A stretch of DNA of 23,198 bases from HGM04593 sp045644465 (GTDB lineage Bacteria > Bacteroidota > Bacteroidia > Bacteroidales > Bacteroidaceae): positions 1 to 23,198 of the forward strand of contig JAZRGV010000067.1 of assembly GCA_045644465.1 (NCBI GenBank). The letters run 5' to 3'. Shown here in pieces: positions 16,301 through 23,198 of the stretch (position 1 is the stretch's first letter; every line of letters begins with the position of its first letter). A program made the translations under genes and the position numbers. The notes beneath the pieces were generated by a model. That model was not told the DNA's origin, did not search any database, and was given only the letters and a program-made list of their open reading frames with translations.

Positions 16301-17882
16301 TGGAGACTTTGTTTGTTGATGGCAATGGCGCACTCCATTGTAGGATGTTGTTGCTTATGAATGGGTTTTGTGGTGCATAATAAGGCTCTCCGTAAACAAT
16401 GGTAGATATTATGGTCTTGTTACCGGCGTTTCTTATCTCCTGTATGCCGTTAGGTAGCATGAATGGTGTCTCAATACCCTCATCATTGAATTCATAGTTC
16501 ATTATTGAGGCACTGTGTATGTTACCGTTTCCTGCAGCCCAATCACGTGTCTCTACAATGAAGAAATATTTTAATGGCATACTGCGGTCATATCCTTTGG
16601 TAAGGTCTGTAAGATCGTATCCGAATTCCATAGGCTCGGTATGCATCTTGCCGTCGGCCCATTTGCCGAGCATAGGAACTTCTGGTGCAGGTCTTGTATT
16701 ACCGTAGTTGCCGTCTCCTGCATATTTGAAGTGCTCAAATTCAATGACTTTTTCAGGTGTGTCGGAATTTATGTCTGATGAAATACCTGCCGAGAGCTTT
16801 ATTTCGCTTCGGCGTGAGTAGTTCATTTCAAGCTTTATGGTGCGCAATGGACGGTAGTCTTTTCTTACTTTGTATAGCTCTGGTTGCCACCAGTTGCCCG
16901 AGAATGTGCCGTTGCTGTTGGATGTGGCACCTCCATAGGCATATGGGCAATATATGAAGCCGTTGTTACCCCAAGTATTTCCCCATGAGTTTACAAGAAT
17001 CCATGCTCCAACCTCGTCCTTGCTCGTTTCTCCGGCAACACCGTTACCATCAAGGTCGAATTCAATGCGGTCGTCATAACCAACGATTGTAAGCGCGTGG
17101 TCCACTTGTGTACCCCACGATTTTACATACTTTTTACCAACAACACCGGCATTGCTGTTGGCTGATGTGTTAGGTATTTTGGCATCGAAGTTGCCGCCAT
17201 TACTACCAACGCCAATACCACATATACCACCGGCTTTGAAACTTGTGTCACCGTTGTGGTTCCATAACCAGTTTTTTACAAGCTCGCGTCCCTCTGCTGT
17301 GCCTACGTGCAATGGTGTGTTAACCGGTGCAAGCATGCGGTTGTGCATCGCCTCGAACCATTTGTCATATCCCTGCATCCAACCGAAATAGTTGTTGCTA
17401 CAGTCCTGATTACCTAATTTGTAAGAGTATGTCTGTCCGCCGTATGTTGCAGCAGACGGAACTCCTATGCTCGTAACGAATTCGTTTTTGCCTGAACTGC
17501 TGTTGGTCAGCAGCCATACGAAATGTGAAGGGTAGTAGTTCTTGCTTTGTTTGCCGTCGAGGTCGCGGTATGCATTCAGCTCGTATGTGAACATATAGCA
17601 TATACGTGAAGCCGAACCGCATGAACCTCCGTCCTGGTTGAATACAGGTGGGAAAAATTTCTGTTCTGCATTGTTTACATATGCAGGTCGTGTAGCTCTT
17701 GTCTTGATGCTGCGCGATAGGCCTTTCTCTGCTGTTACTGTTTGCAACATTGTATAATCTGGGTTAATCCTGTCGCTATAGTCGGGATATTTCTCTCTGT
17801 TTACATCAGTTTGCGCCAATATATTTATAGGCAATGCCAATACAAAGGCCAAGATTACTATTGTTAAGCTCCTAGTATTCAT
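13359..17882 (-). CDS. Large secreted C1-family peptidase with LamG and PKD domains
   Basis: This 1507-residue protein begins with a Sec signal peptide (cleavage near LAQ-T, residue 24). Residues 75-345 are a papain-like (C1) peptidase: Q83 and C88 in FNQDGGSCGS, H262 in VDHALTIVGY and N298 in ILVNSWGNTWG make a plausible oxyanion glutamine and triad. Then come an Ig/Fn3-like stretch (about 500-580), a LamG/concanavalin-like domain (585-750), three PKD-like repeats (about 803-885, 887-968, 973-1056), a second LamG domain (1060-1235) and a beta-rich, possibly carbohydrate-binding module (1290-1455). The C-terminus (IYNLQGIEVLKP to KKFYVK) resembles the sorting or anchoring tail common on Bacteroidales secreted proteins, including type IX secretion substrates. 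It probably cleaves proteins or glycoproteins outside the cell. The gene lies 18 bp after the GH20 gene, so co-transcription is likely. Confidence 0.85.
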   Translation of the reverse strand: MNTRSLTIVILAFVLALPINILAQTDVNREKYPDYSDRINPDYTMLQTVTAEKGLSRSIKTRATRPAYVNNAEQKFFPPVFNQDGGSCGSASRICYMFTYELNAYRDLDGKQSKNYYPSHFVWLLTNSSSGKNEFVTSIGVPSAATYGGQTYSYKLGNQDCSNNYFGWMQGYDKWFEAMHNRMLAPVNTPLHVGTAEGRELVKNWLWNHNGDTSFKAGGICGIGVGSNGGNFDAKIPNTSANSNAGVVGKKYVKSWGTQVDHALTIVGYDDRIEFDLDGNGVAGETSKDEVGAWILVNSWGNTWGNNGFIYCPYAYGGATSNSNGTFSGNWWQPELYKVRKDYRPLRTIKLEMNYSRRSEIKLSAGISSDINSDTPEKVIEFEHFKYAGDGNYGNTRPAPEVPMLGKWADGKMHTEPMEFGYDLTDLTKGYDRSMPLKYFFIVETRDWAAGNGNIHSASIMNYEFNDEGIETPFMLPNGIQEIRNAGNKTIISTIVYGEPYYAPQNPFISNNILQWSAPLPSTNKVSKYNIYHNDNKIAEVSAGSLSYYIPSSESKEGIFGVSAVYESNKETEKANTTAPIPYESTNKAVNFQRSGVRLPGVFNEKYEEATIEYYIKPNSLKNWNQVVGPGWGTFMMHAESNGAFTAGWNSTANDRFTTGTSILRTGTWTHIAIVIKGNKMTLYANGVEKGSCTSSNYSGIGSFGNLEFRAENDYYNTNNDAQYDEIRIWNVARTANEIKESYNSQYSGTLCPKGLIAYYKGDIINVNGNNMLHEYISSKHGEFINSSYSSVTSNQSLSGNASPSISINAIKGNVYAGTPVKLSATYNNAVTNLKWTVSDAGITNLAVAEPLVTFKTSGYQTITVVAENSNGNSVSKNMTVYVYPEKNIDASFTASKSNVVMGEKVSFIISNPSFGEMYEWNITGAEEKTVYGQHGYAIFKEPGKQLVTLTVKSLSGNKTATSSIYVDVAGSAPVADFDVTPAIVMKGERVYLTDKSKYTPVNWCWTIESDAKQYVINEQDGSFTPKKSGIYNVTLEASNNVGSNSTTRERAIVVCNADSKNGLNFSGRDNAKVSATTNGFSGQSNAFTVEWWMRPDNLQTNCLGIGESESTFLVTAEADGRANIYIGGRKIRGFSGYIIANEWHHYAVVLDNGYVSLYRDGEYFERDYVTYNASIPSLGSFTIGNDNARMNGQIDELRVWKKALNNESLIEVCNTPIENPDKYSDLVLYYDFNQSGGYVIDRTSNNNYGVRSGFGPDGDAWGLSKGVFCLSYGEEITKEDVTSLYLTNYCAEFDHTRNWVNSNTYDRFYELTGWTIENAVRNGNVTTGAHVDAQKDYFMTFTSNWDGFGAVKNHKTYQTVTLPAGKYKFIAKYDTWEGQSGDSYLVAAQGKGLPDTENVANTIAYTKMKEYDKETVFSNEIEFVLNKETEVSLGLIVNLSYRSCLTIKEFILEWEKIEEEDGNITAVENVESIIRNGAIYNLQGIEVLKPERGNIYIKDGKKFYVK

Positions 17883-17900
17883 TTTTTTATCTCTTAGTCA

Positions 17901-19946
17901 TTATTTAATCTCTATCTCATCGGTGAACAACCAGCCGCCCTGTTTACCACTCTTTGCCATGTAACGTACATAACGTGCCTTTATAGGGTTGTCGCTCTTC
18001 CATCCGTAGTTCTTGAACGAGAGTCCCTCGTCGCGCACTACATTATGTTTTATATCGGCAACAGTTTCGAAGTTGTTGCAGTCGCTTGATAATGCAATGG
18101 TAACCTCTGCCGGCATCCACACGTCGGGTATGCACATCTGCATAAAGTCGGCGTGAACGGCTGTAATCTCTTTCACCTCGCCAAGGTCTATTGTAACGTC
18201 TATACCACCGCGGATGAATCCTTGCCATTTCTTGTCGGTATATGTCCAACCACCATGAACTCCGTCGATAAGCGCGTTGTCGCCACCGGCTGCGTAGCTG
18301 TTACTGTATGGTGCATTCTCGGCATAAACGATGCTCTTGCCCTTTGCAAGGTTACTCGATTCCATTGTGGCTTCTTTGCGCTGTCCAAATTCGTTTTTCA
18401 AGTCAAAAGCATTGTAGCCTTTTCCTCTCAACCACTCAACTGCATTTATGGCACGGTCCTTGAATTCGTTGATATTGCGCTCTGCAGGATTGCTCCATCC
18501 AATCTCGGCAATGGCAAGTATGCGCGGATAAATCATATATTCAACCATCTCTTCTGTAGGAATGTATTCTACCCAAAGATTTCCCTGGATTCCATATATT
18601 AACCTTGCTTTCTCTGCTTCAAGACCTTCAATGGGGTTGTATGAATAAACTTTTTCAAGTGGCATGTAAGGACCAAAAGCCATTGGCTGTGTGTGTGGGG
18701 CATCCTGATATGAATCCAGATAGCAGTAGCCTCCCGGAGTCATAATTGCCTTGTGTCCGCTTTCTGCCGCAGCCAATCCGCCCTCTGTTCCGCGCCACGA
18801 CATTACAGTTGCATTAGGTGCCAATCCACCGTCGAGAATTTCGTCCCAACCTATAATCTGTCGGCCTTTGCTGTTTACGAATTTCTCTATACGTTGTATC
18901 AGGTAGCTTTGTAACTCATTGACGTTATTGAGATTCTCCTCTTTCATACGCTTTTGGCACAATGGGCAGTGTGGCCACGATGCTTTGCCGGCCTCATCGC
19001 CGCCTATGTGTATGTATTCGCTCGGGAACAGTTCTATTATTTCGCTCAATACATTCTCAAGGAATTCGTATGTCTTTTCGTTGCCTATGCAAAAGTCTGC
19101 CTGCTTGTATGGTTCATGAGTACAAGATAATTCCGGATATGCTGTCAGAACCTCCTCGCTGTGTGCCGGCATCTCTATCTCGGGAATGATGGTGATATAT
19201 CTATCCTGTGCATATTTTACAATCTCACGGATGTCATCTTGTGTATAGTAACCACCGTATGCTCCCTCTGTTCCTTCGTTTACATACAATCGGTCACCGA
19301 ACCACCAATCCTTCCACAATCCGGGCTTGCGCCATGCTGCAAAGTCGGTGAGGCGCGGATATTTCTTTATCTCAATGCGCCATCCTGCAGCGTCGGTGAG
19401 GTGCAGATGCAGGTGGTTCATCTTGAAGTGTGCTATTGCATCAATCTGCTTCTTTATGAACTCCTTATCAAAAAAGTGACGGCTTACGTCGAGCATCAGT
19501 CCGCGATATGCAAATGCAGGTTCGTCGGTTATTGTGCCACATGCAACGCTGTTGTTGTCTCTTGCCATCTGCAGAATGGTCTGTACGCCGTAGAAGAGTC
19601 CGGCTCCGCTTGTTGCCTCAACGGTAATCATCTTTGGGGTAATCTCTATGCGGTAGCCCTCGGGTGAAGAAATACTTTCGAGACTATCCTTGATAACCAA
19701 TCTGATTGTTCCGCTTTTCCTGTTGTCTAAACCTTTGAGTGAAGTATGCAGACACTTCTCAAGAACTCTCTTGTCATTTTCAGGGGCATCAACAATGATT
19801 TCTGTAGCGTTAGATAATGTAAAAACCTTATTGTTTAGCTCTATTTGCTGTGGTATAGGTAAAAGGTTGTGTTGGTGTGTTGTAGAAGGCTTATTGCAAC
19901 CAAGTACAACCATCAGCATTAAAGTATAAATATGTATCTTTTTCAT
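17901..19946 (-). CDS. Beta-N-acetylhexosaminidase lipoprotein (GH20) with CBM32-like domain
   Basis: The 681-residue product is a GH20 exo-hexosaminidase, which removes terminal GlcNAc or GalNAc by substrate-assisted catalysis. Numbering from the chosen ATG (19944-19946): lipoprotein signal MKKIHIYTLMLMVVLGC with lipid cysteine C17; GH20b-like domain (about 25-140); catalytic barrel (about 145-500) with HLHLHLTDAAGWRIEI (178-193), PEIEMPAHS (255-263) and the pair D317-E318 in HIGGDEAGK; and an F5/8 type C, CBM32-like module (about 530-681). An ATG 30 bp upstream (19974-19976) would add ten polar residues before the signal and is less likely. A weak promoter-like TATTTTCG lies at 19970-19963. 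The enzyme is probably displayed in the outer membrane or periplasm for host or dietary glycan breakdown and is paired with the downstream peptidase. Confidence 0.93.
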   Translation of the reverse strand: MKKIHIYTLMLMVVLGCNKPSTTHQHNLLPIPQQIELNNKVFTLSNATEIIVDAPENDKRVLEKCLHTSLKGLDNRKSGTIRLVIKDSLESISSPEGYRIEITPKMITVEATSGAGLFYGVQTILQMARDNNSVACGTITDEPAFAYRGLMLDVSRHFFDKEFIKKQIDAIAHFKMNHLHLHLTDAAGWRIEIKKYPRLTDFAAWRKPGLWKDWWFGDRLYVNEGTEGAYGGYYTQDDIREIVKYAQDRYITIIPEIEMPAHSEEVLTAYPELSCTHEPYKQADFCIGNEKTYEFLENVLSEIIELFPSEYIHIGGDEAGKASWPHCPLCQKRMKEENLNNVNELQSYLIQRIEKFVNSKGRQIIGWDEILDGGLAPNATVMSWRGTEGGLAAAESGHKAIMTPGGYCYLDSYQDAPHTQPMAFGPYMPLEKVYSYNPIEGLEAEKARLIYGIQGNLWVEYIPTEEMVEYMIYPRILAIAEIGWSNPAERNINEFKDRAINAVEWLRGKGYNAFDLKNEFGQRKEATMESSNLAKGKSIVYAENAPYSNSYAAGGDNALIDGVHGGWTYTDKKWQGFIRGGIDVTIDLGEVKEITAVHADFMQMCIPDVWMPAEVTIALSSDCNNFETVADIKHNVVRDEGLSFKNYGWKSDNPIKARYVRYMAKSGKQGGWLFTDEIEIK

Positions 19947-20000
19947 ATAGCAGTTGTTTTTGCGAAAATAGCACATTTTTTTAAAAAAAGGTCAATAAAA

Positions 20001-20033
20001 TTTGGAAAGTATTTCTATTTGTTTTTACATTTG
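20001..20033 (+). promoter_or_regulatory. Bacteroidetes-type promoter of the ABC/GntR operon
   Basis: TTTG (20001-20004) and TACATTTG (20026-20033) are separated by 21 bp, a full match to the -33/-7 consensus. Transcription should begin near 20040, leaving a leader of only about 20 bases before the ATG at 20059, and that leader is almost wholly the dyad described next. Confidence 0.8.
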
Positions 20034-20034
20034 C

Positions 20035-20058
20035 AGTGTACTAATAAACTAATACACT
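20035..20058 (+). promoter_or_regulatory. Probable operator of the YtrA-type regulator
   Basis: AGTGTA (20035-20040) and TACACT (20053-20058) are perfect inverted arms around 12 AT-rich bases; the spacer repeats CTAA at both ends. The site covers the predicted transcription start and touches the first ATG of the operon. A GntR-family regulator is encoded third in the same operon, and such YtrA-type proteins usually repress their own operon through dyads of this kind. Binding is inferred, not shown. Confidence 0.6.
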
Positions 20059-20859
20059 ATGATTGAGGTTAAAGATTTGTCATTTGCTTATTCCAATACA
20101 AAGGTTTTGGATAGCATAAGCACCACTTTTGAGCAGGGCAGGGTATATGGTCTGCTTGGTGCTAATGGAGTGGGAAAGAGTACGCTCTTTAAACTGCTTT
20201 GCGGATTGCTCACAACAAAGTGCGGTAAAATAGATATTGATGGTTATTTGCCTGCCGACCGTAAGCCAGGCTTCCTATCCAAGATATTCTATATTCCCGA
20301 GGATTTTGAAGGTCCTGCAGTCTCAATAAAGAATTATGCAGGCGGTATATCGGCTTTCTATCCCAATTACGATGAAAATATGCTCAATAGCCTGCTTGGT
20401 GATTTTGAGATTGATATAAACCGTAAATTCACATCGTTGTCGCTTGGTCAGCGCAAGAGAGCAATTCTTTGTATTGCTCTTGCAATGAATACCGAATTTC
20501 TGTTACTCGATGAGCCTACCAACGGACTCGATATTCCTGCAAAGGCAGAGTTTCGCAAAATGGTTGCCCGGGCTATGGACGATAACCGTACAATAATCAT
20601 ATCAACCCATCAGGTGAAGGACGTTGAGAATCTGCTCGACCACATTATGATTCTTGACAAGCGTTGCGTATTGCTCGACAAGAGCGTTGCAGATATACAG
20701 AACGAATATATGTTCGATGTTACAATGCAACGTCCCCAGGATGCCCTTTATTGCGAGGAAGGACTTGGTGGTTATTGCTCAATCAGCAAGAATGATACAG
20801 GCGAAGAGAGCCGCATAAACATAGAACTATTGTTCAATTACATCAACTCAAAAAAGTAA
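20059..20859 (+). CDS. ABC transporter ATP-binding protein
   Basis: The 266-residue product is a single ABC ATPase. Seen here: Walker A GANGVGKST (34-42), signature LSLGQRKR (128-135), Walker B FLLLDEP (148-154), D-loop GLD (157-159) and H-loop H185. The body (about 1-210) is followed by a short tail of about 55 residues. It would drive the permease encoded 6 bp downstream. The N-terminal order resembles the drug- or bacitracin-type exporters often paired with YtrA regulators; the substrate is unknown. The start at 20059 is fixed by the conserved MIEVKDLSFAY and comes directly after the operator, with no room for a Shine-Dalgarno. It is the first gene of a five-gene operon. Confidence 0.92.
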   Translation: MIEVKDLSFAYSNTKVLDSISTTFEQGRVYGLLGANGVGKSTLFKLLCGLLTTKCGKIDIDGYLPADRKPGFLSKIFYIPEDFEGPAVSIKNYAGGISAFYPNYDENMLNSLLGDFEIDINRKFTSLSLGQRKRAILCIALAMNTEFLLLDEPTNGLDIPAKAEFRKMVARAMDDNRTIIISTHQVKDVENLLDHIMILDKRCVLLDKSVADIQNEYMFDVTMQRPQDALYCEEGLGGYCSISKNDTGEESRINIELLFNYINSKK

Positions 20860-20865
20860 AAGACT

Positions 20866-21669
20866 ATGAATGAAGTATTTGATATAAAGCGTTTTGGCAA
20901 ACTTGTGCAGCACGAGGTGGTGAATTATGTGCCACGTTTTTTCAAGTCACTCCTTATTTTTGCAAGTATTATATTTGCCGTGTGGGTGTTGTCCTTAACT
21001 ATGGATTCTGACATGTGGGAAGATAGCAGAGCCCCTCTTGTACAATTTCTTTTTACTCTGGCAGTAATACTGGCTCCCTTTATAGTCTATAAAGATATCA
21101 ATAATCGCAAAAAAGGATATATATATGCAATGATACCGGCAAGCACTCTCGAGAAGCTGTTGTCGATGATTGTGATTTGCGTGGTTGTAGTGCAGTTGCT
21201 TTCATACGCAGTGCTTGAGGCAACCGATATATTGCTCTGGCTGTTATCACAAGCAGGCATCGGTTCATTCATGCAGCTTGATTTGTATAATCCGTTTGCC
21301 GATAATTGGGGGACTGTTACTTTGAACAATGGCGATATAGGCGAATTTGGTTTGCCATTGTTGGATAGTTTTCTGTCAACAGAAGTGCCTATATTCTATG
21401 CGATGATGTTCAATGCCATATTTCGTAAGAACAAGGTACTCAAGACGATACTGTTTAACATAGCTTTGGCTTTTGTGTCGGTTGTATTTACTGTTACAAT
21501 TTTCGATACGGATTTTGTGGGTGATGTTTGGGAAATGCTTCGTAACTGTTTCGACAGCGAGGAAGGCTTTATAATATTCTGGTTGGTTTTCTGGAGAATA
21601 GTAGCCTTGCTGTTCGGGTTCCTGTATCTTGCAATAACCTATTTCCGCATTAAGAGAGTCAATTATTAA
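20866..21669 (+). CDS. ABC transporter permease, probably six membrane segments
   Basis: The 267-residue product has hydrophobic segments at about 26-46, 57-75, 98-128, 163-183, 193-213 and 235-259, in keeping with an ABC-2-like exporter permease. The segment between 75 and 98 (YKDINNRKKGYIYAMIPAS) is polar and typical of the loop that contacts the ATPase in such half-size permeases. It is encoded 6 bp after the ATPase gene and 12 bp before the GntR-type regulator, which supports a two-component exporter. I know no substrate for it. Family assignment rests on membrane pattern and context rather than a strong motif. Confidence 0.75.
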   Translation: MNEVFDIKRFGKLVQHEVVNYVPRFFKSLLIFASIIFAVWVLSLTMDSDMWEDSRAPLVQFLFTLAVILAPFIVYKDINNRKKGYIYAMIPASTLEKLLSMIVICVVVVQLLSYAVLEATDILLWLLSQAGIGSFMQLDLYNPFADNWGTVTLNNGDIGEFGLPLLDSFLSTEVPIFYAMMFNAIFRKNKVLKTILFNIALAFVSVVFTVTIFDTDFVGDVWEMLRNCFDSEEGFIIFWLVFWRIVALLFGFLYLAITYFRIKRVNY

Positions 21670-21681
21670 TGAGTGTCTATT

Positions 21682-22026
21682 ATGGAGTACAGCGAACATA
21701 AACCGATATATCTTCAGAACGTTGACCTGATGCAGGAGAAAATTCTGCGTGGAGAGTGGCGCGAAGAAGAGCGCATACCATCGGTGCGCGAAATGGGTGC
21801 AATGGTGGGAGTGAATCCCAATACCATTGTGCGCTCATATCAGTTGCTTGAAGCGCAGGAGATAATATACAACAAGCGCGGACTCGGCTATTTTGTCAAG
21901 GAAGGTGCCGTTGCGCGCATAAGGGAGAATATGAAAAAAGAGTTTGTTTCCAACGAACTGCCACAGTTCAAGGCTAAAGCAGAGATGCTTGGAATAACAA
22001 AAGAGGAACTTTTAAAATTGTTGTGA
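21682..22026 (+). CDS. GntR-family transcriptional regulator, YtrA type
   Basis: The 114-residue product holds a GntR winged helix (about 8-75): PIYLQNVDLMQEKILRG, then RIPSVREMGAMVGVNPNTIV with the recognition helix, then a wing ending in RGLGYFV. The effector region is only about 40 helical residues, as in the YtrA subfamily, which has no large ligand-binding domain and usually represses a linked ABC transporter operon. The ATG at 21682 is preferred over an in-frame GTG at 21673 because it gives MEYSEHKPIYLQ and the family's usual short N-terminus. It is probably the repressor acting on the AGTGTA-N12-TACACT site at the operon start. Confidence 0.9.
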   Translation: MEYSEHKPIYLQNVDLMQEKILRGEWREEERIPSVREMGAMVGVNPNTIVRSYQLLEAQEIIYNKRGLGYFVKEGAVARIRENMKKEFVSNELPQFKAKAEMLGITKEELLKLL

Positions 22027-22028
22027 TT

Positions 22029-22421
22029 ATGAAAAAAGTAATTTTGCCTTTGTTGCTGTTTGCGCTTATGGCTGTCAATTCATGTGTGCAATGCAGTGTA
22101 AGTCACATTGGTGGTAATTTCAGAAGAGTTGAAGTTGCCGAGTTCAAGGAGTTTATTGCTAATCCCGATGTACAGCTTGTGGATGTACGCACTGCCGAGG
22201 AGTACAATGCCGGCCACATTCCGGGTAGTATAAATATTGATGTCCTCAAAGGACACGAGGAACTTGCTTCAACGCTCGACCCGGAACGCCCGGTAGCTCT
22301 ATACTGCCGTAGCGGGCGACGTAGTGAAAATGCAGGTTGGGTGTTGGAAAAGGCGTTTTTCAGAAATGTCGTTGACCTGAAAGGCGGTTACAACGAGTGG
22401 GTTAAATCATTGGAGAAATAA
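22029..22421 (+). CDS. Rhodanese-like domain lipoprotein
   Basis: The 130-residue product has a lipoprotein signal (MKKVILPLLLFALMAVNSC, lipid cysteine C19) followed by one rhodanese domain (about 34-130). Seen here: VDVRTAEEYNAGHIPGSINI (51-70) and the active-site loop YCRSGRRS (92-99) with nucleophile C93, so it is probably catalytic rather than an inactive copy. Known for the family: sulfur transfer or persulfide binding. As a lipoprotein it would act in the periplasm or at the membrane. The ATG at 22029 is 2 bp after the regulator's stop; an in-frame GTG at 22023 that overlaps the stop would add two residues and is less likely. The gene ends 2 bp before the next start. Why it travels with an ABC exporter is not known. 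Confidence 0.88.
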   Translation: MKKVILPLLLFALMAVNSCVQCSVSHIGGNFRRVEVAEFKEFIANPDVQLVDVRTAEEYNAGHIPGSINIDVLKGHEELASTLDPERPVALYCRSGRRSENAGWVLEKAFFRNVVDLKGGYNEWVKSLEK

Positions 22422-22423
22422 AA

Positions 22424-23101
22424 ATGCAAACAAGAATAAAACTTATGGCATCGGCAAGCATCAAGTTCTTTGCAGGGCTTGTGCTTGTCGGGCTTTTGCT
22501 GTTTCTTCCGGCCGGTACAATCCATTATCCTTACGGTTGGCTGTTGGTAGCAGTGCTGTTTGTGCCAATGTTTATCGCCGGGGTAGTGATGCTGTTCCGT
22601 TCACCCGAACTGCTAAAGAAACGTCTTGCTGGCAAGGAAAAAGAGGCTGAACAAAAGAGTGTTGTGGCACTCAGTGGGGCGATGTTTATTGCTGCTTTTG
22701 TTGTTGCAGGGCTCAATTTCAGATATGCCTGGACTGTAATCCCGACATGGGCTGTGTGGAGTGCTGTGGCAGTGTTTCTGCTGTCGTATATAATGTATGC
22801 CGAGGTATTACGCGAAAATGTATATCTTTCGCGTACAATCGAAGTACAAGAGAATCAGAAAGTCATCGATACCGGACTTTACGGCATAGTGCGTCATCCC
22901 ATGTACACTGCAACGGTGTTTATGTTTCTCTCAATGCCTCTTGTGCTTGGCTCGCTACCATCGTTTGTGATAATGTTGGCTTATATACCGCTTATTATCA
23001 AAAGAATAAAAAACGAAGAAAAGGTTTTGATGAATGAACTTTGCGGTTATAGGGAGTACTGCAACAGAGTAAAGTACCGATTAATTCCCTTTGTATATTA
23101 G
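22424..23101 (+). CDS. Membrane methyltransferase, isoprenylcysteine methyltransferase (ICMT/PEMT) type
   Basis: The 225-residue product has about five membrane segments (near 13-30, 38-58, 83-100, 106-126 and 162-192). The conserved SAM-binding signature DTGLYGIVRHPMY (149-161) is followed by the C-terminal NEEKVLMNEL and GYREYCNRVKYRLIPFVY region, the pattern of the ICMT/PEMT-like family. Such bacterial proteins are thought to methylate small lipid-like or thiol substrates; the real substrate is rarely known. It starts 2 bp after the rhodanese gene and is the last gene of the operon seen here. The TAG stop is at 23099-23101. Confidence 0.85.
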   Translation: MQTRIKLMASASIKFFAGLVLVGLLLFLPAGTIHYPYGWLLVAVLFVPMFIAGVVMLFRSPELLKKRLAGKEKEAEQKSVVALSGAMFIAAFVVAGLNFRYAWTVIPTWAVWSAVAVFLLSYIMYAEVLRENVYLSRTIEVQENQKVIDTGLYGIVRHPMYTATVFMFLSMPLVLGSLPSFVIMLAYIPLIIKRIKNEEKVLMNELCGYREYCNRVKYRLIPFVY

Positions 23102-23198
23102 TTTGCTATGAAAAAGTTTTTGAATTCGTTAAGGCCATATCAGTTGCTTTAAAGTCGGATCGTAGCCATGTCGTTCTGTGAGCCAAGGAGTTGTCCAC
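23102..23198 (+). other. Right edge: no supported gene
   Basis: A short frame starts at an ATG at 23108 (MKKFLNSLRPYQLL) and stops after 14 codons at 23152. The remaining 46 bases show no open frame I can place, no clear hairpin and no promoter match. It may be the beginning of another element outside the window or the 3' trailer of the operon. Confidence 0.3.

Noticed and set aside
19947..19976. Upstream ATG for the GH20 gene
   Set aside because: It adds ten polar residues before a good lipoprotein signal; the ATG at 19944-19946 gives a normal signal with its lipid cysteine at 17.
21673..21681. GTG start for the GntR-type regulator
   Set aside because: The ATG three codons later gives the usual short N-terminus before the winged helix, and ATG is favoured with similar spacing.
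23108..23152. 14-codon frame MKKFLNSLRPYQLL as a small gene
   Set aside because: It is very short, has no recognised similarity, and lies at the window edge where context is missing.

Overview
The window looks like a chromosomal stretch of a member of the order Bacteroidales. Three things point there: promoters of the Bacteroidetes type (TTTG at -33 and TAnnTTTG at -7), an absence of obvious Shine-Dalgarno boxes, and the gene content (class I fumarase, two-subunit methylmalonyl-CoA mutase, surface lipoproteins, and a PKD/LamG surface protein with a Bacteroidales-type C-terminal tail). I cannot fix the genus. No rRNA, tRNA, CRISPR array, phage or intact insertion sequence was seen, and no gene-free stretch is longer than 300 bases.

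Layout, left to right. Positions 1-250 hold no complete gene; they contain a leftward promoter-like motif and a perfect 54-bp palindrome that probably ends the fumarase transcript. A long block of minus-strand genes follows: fumarase (251-1894), hflX (2122-3381), dprA (3516-4649), an Ig-like/OmpA-like/TPR lipoprotein (4653-6356), xerD (6472-7386), topB (7468-9237), mutB (9318-11453), mutA (11466-13310), a giant C1-peptidase/LamG/PKD surface protein (13359-17882) and a GH20 hexosaminidase lipoprotein (17901-19946). An imperfect 101-bp inverted-repeat element sits between hflX and the fumarase gene. The right end is a plus-strand operon of five tightly packed genes (20059-23101): ABC ATPase, ABC permease, GntR/YtrA-type regulator, rhodanese lipoprotein and a membrane methyltransferase of the isoprenylcysteine-methyltransferase type.

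How the genes fit together. Fumarase and the two mutase subunits belong to the fumarate-succinate-propionate fermentation route of Bacteroidales. The GH20 enzyme and the C1 peptidase are 18 bp apart and look like a pair that attacks glycans and proteins outside the cell; the mutAB pair follows only 48 bp later with no clear terminator. HflX, DprA, XerD and TopB are housekeeping ribosome and DNA functions. The plus-strand operon has a near-consensus promoter whose start region is covered by a perfect AGTGTA-N12-TACACT dyad abutting the first ATG. This is the likely autoregulatory operator of the GntR-type repressor encoded third in the operon. This operon and its operator, the unusual active-site surroundings of the C1 peptidase, and the two dyad or repeat elements in the left part are the items most worth checking.
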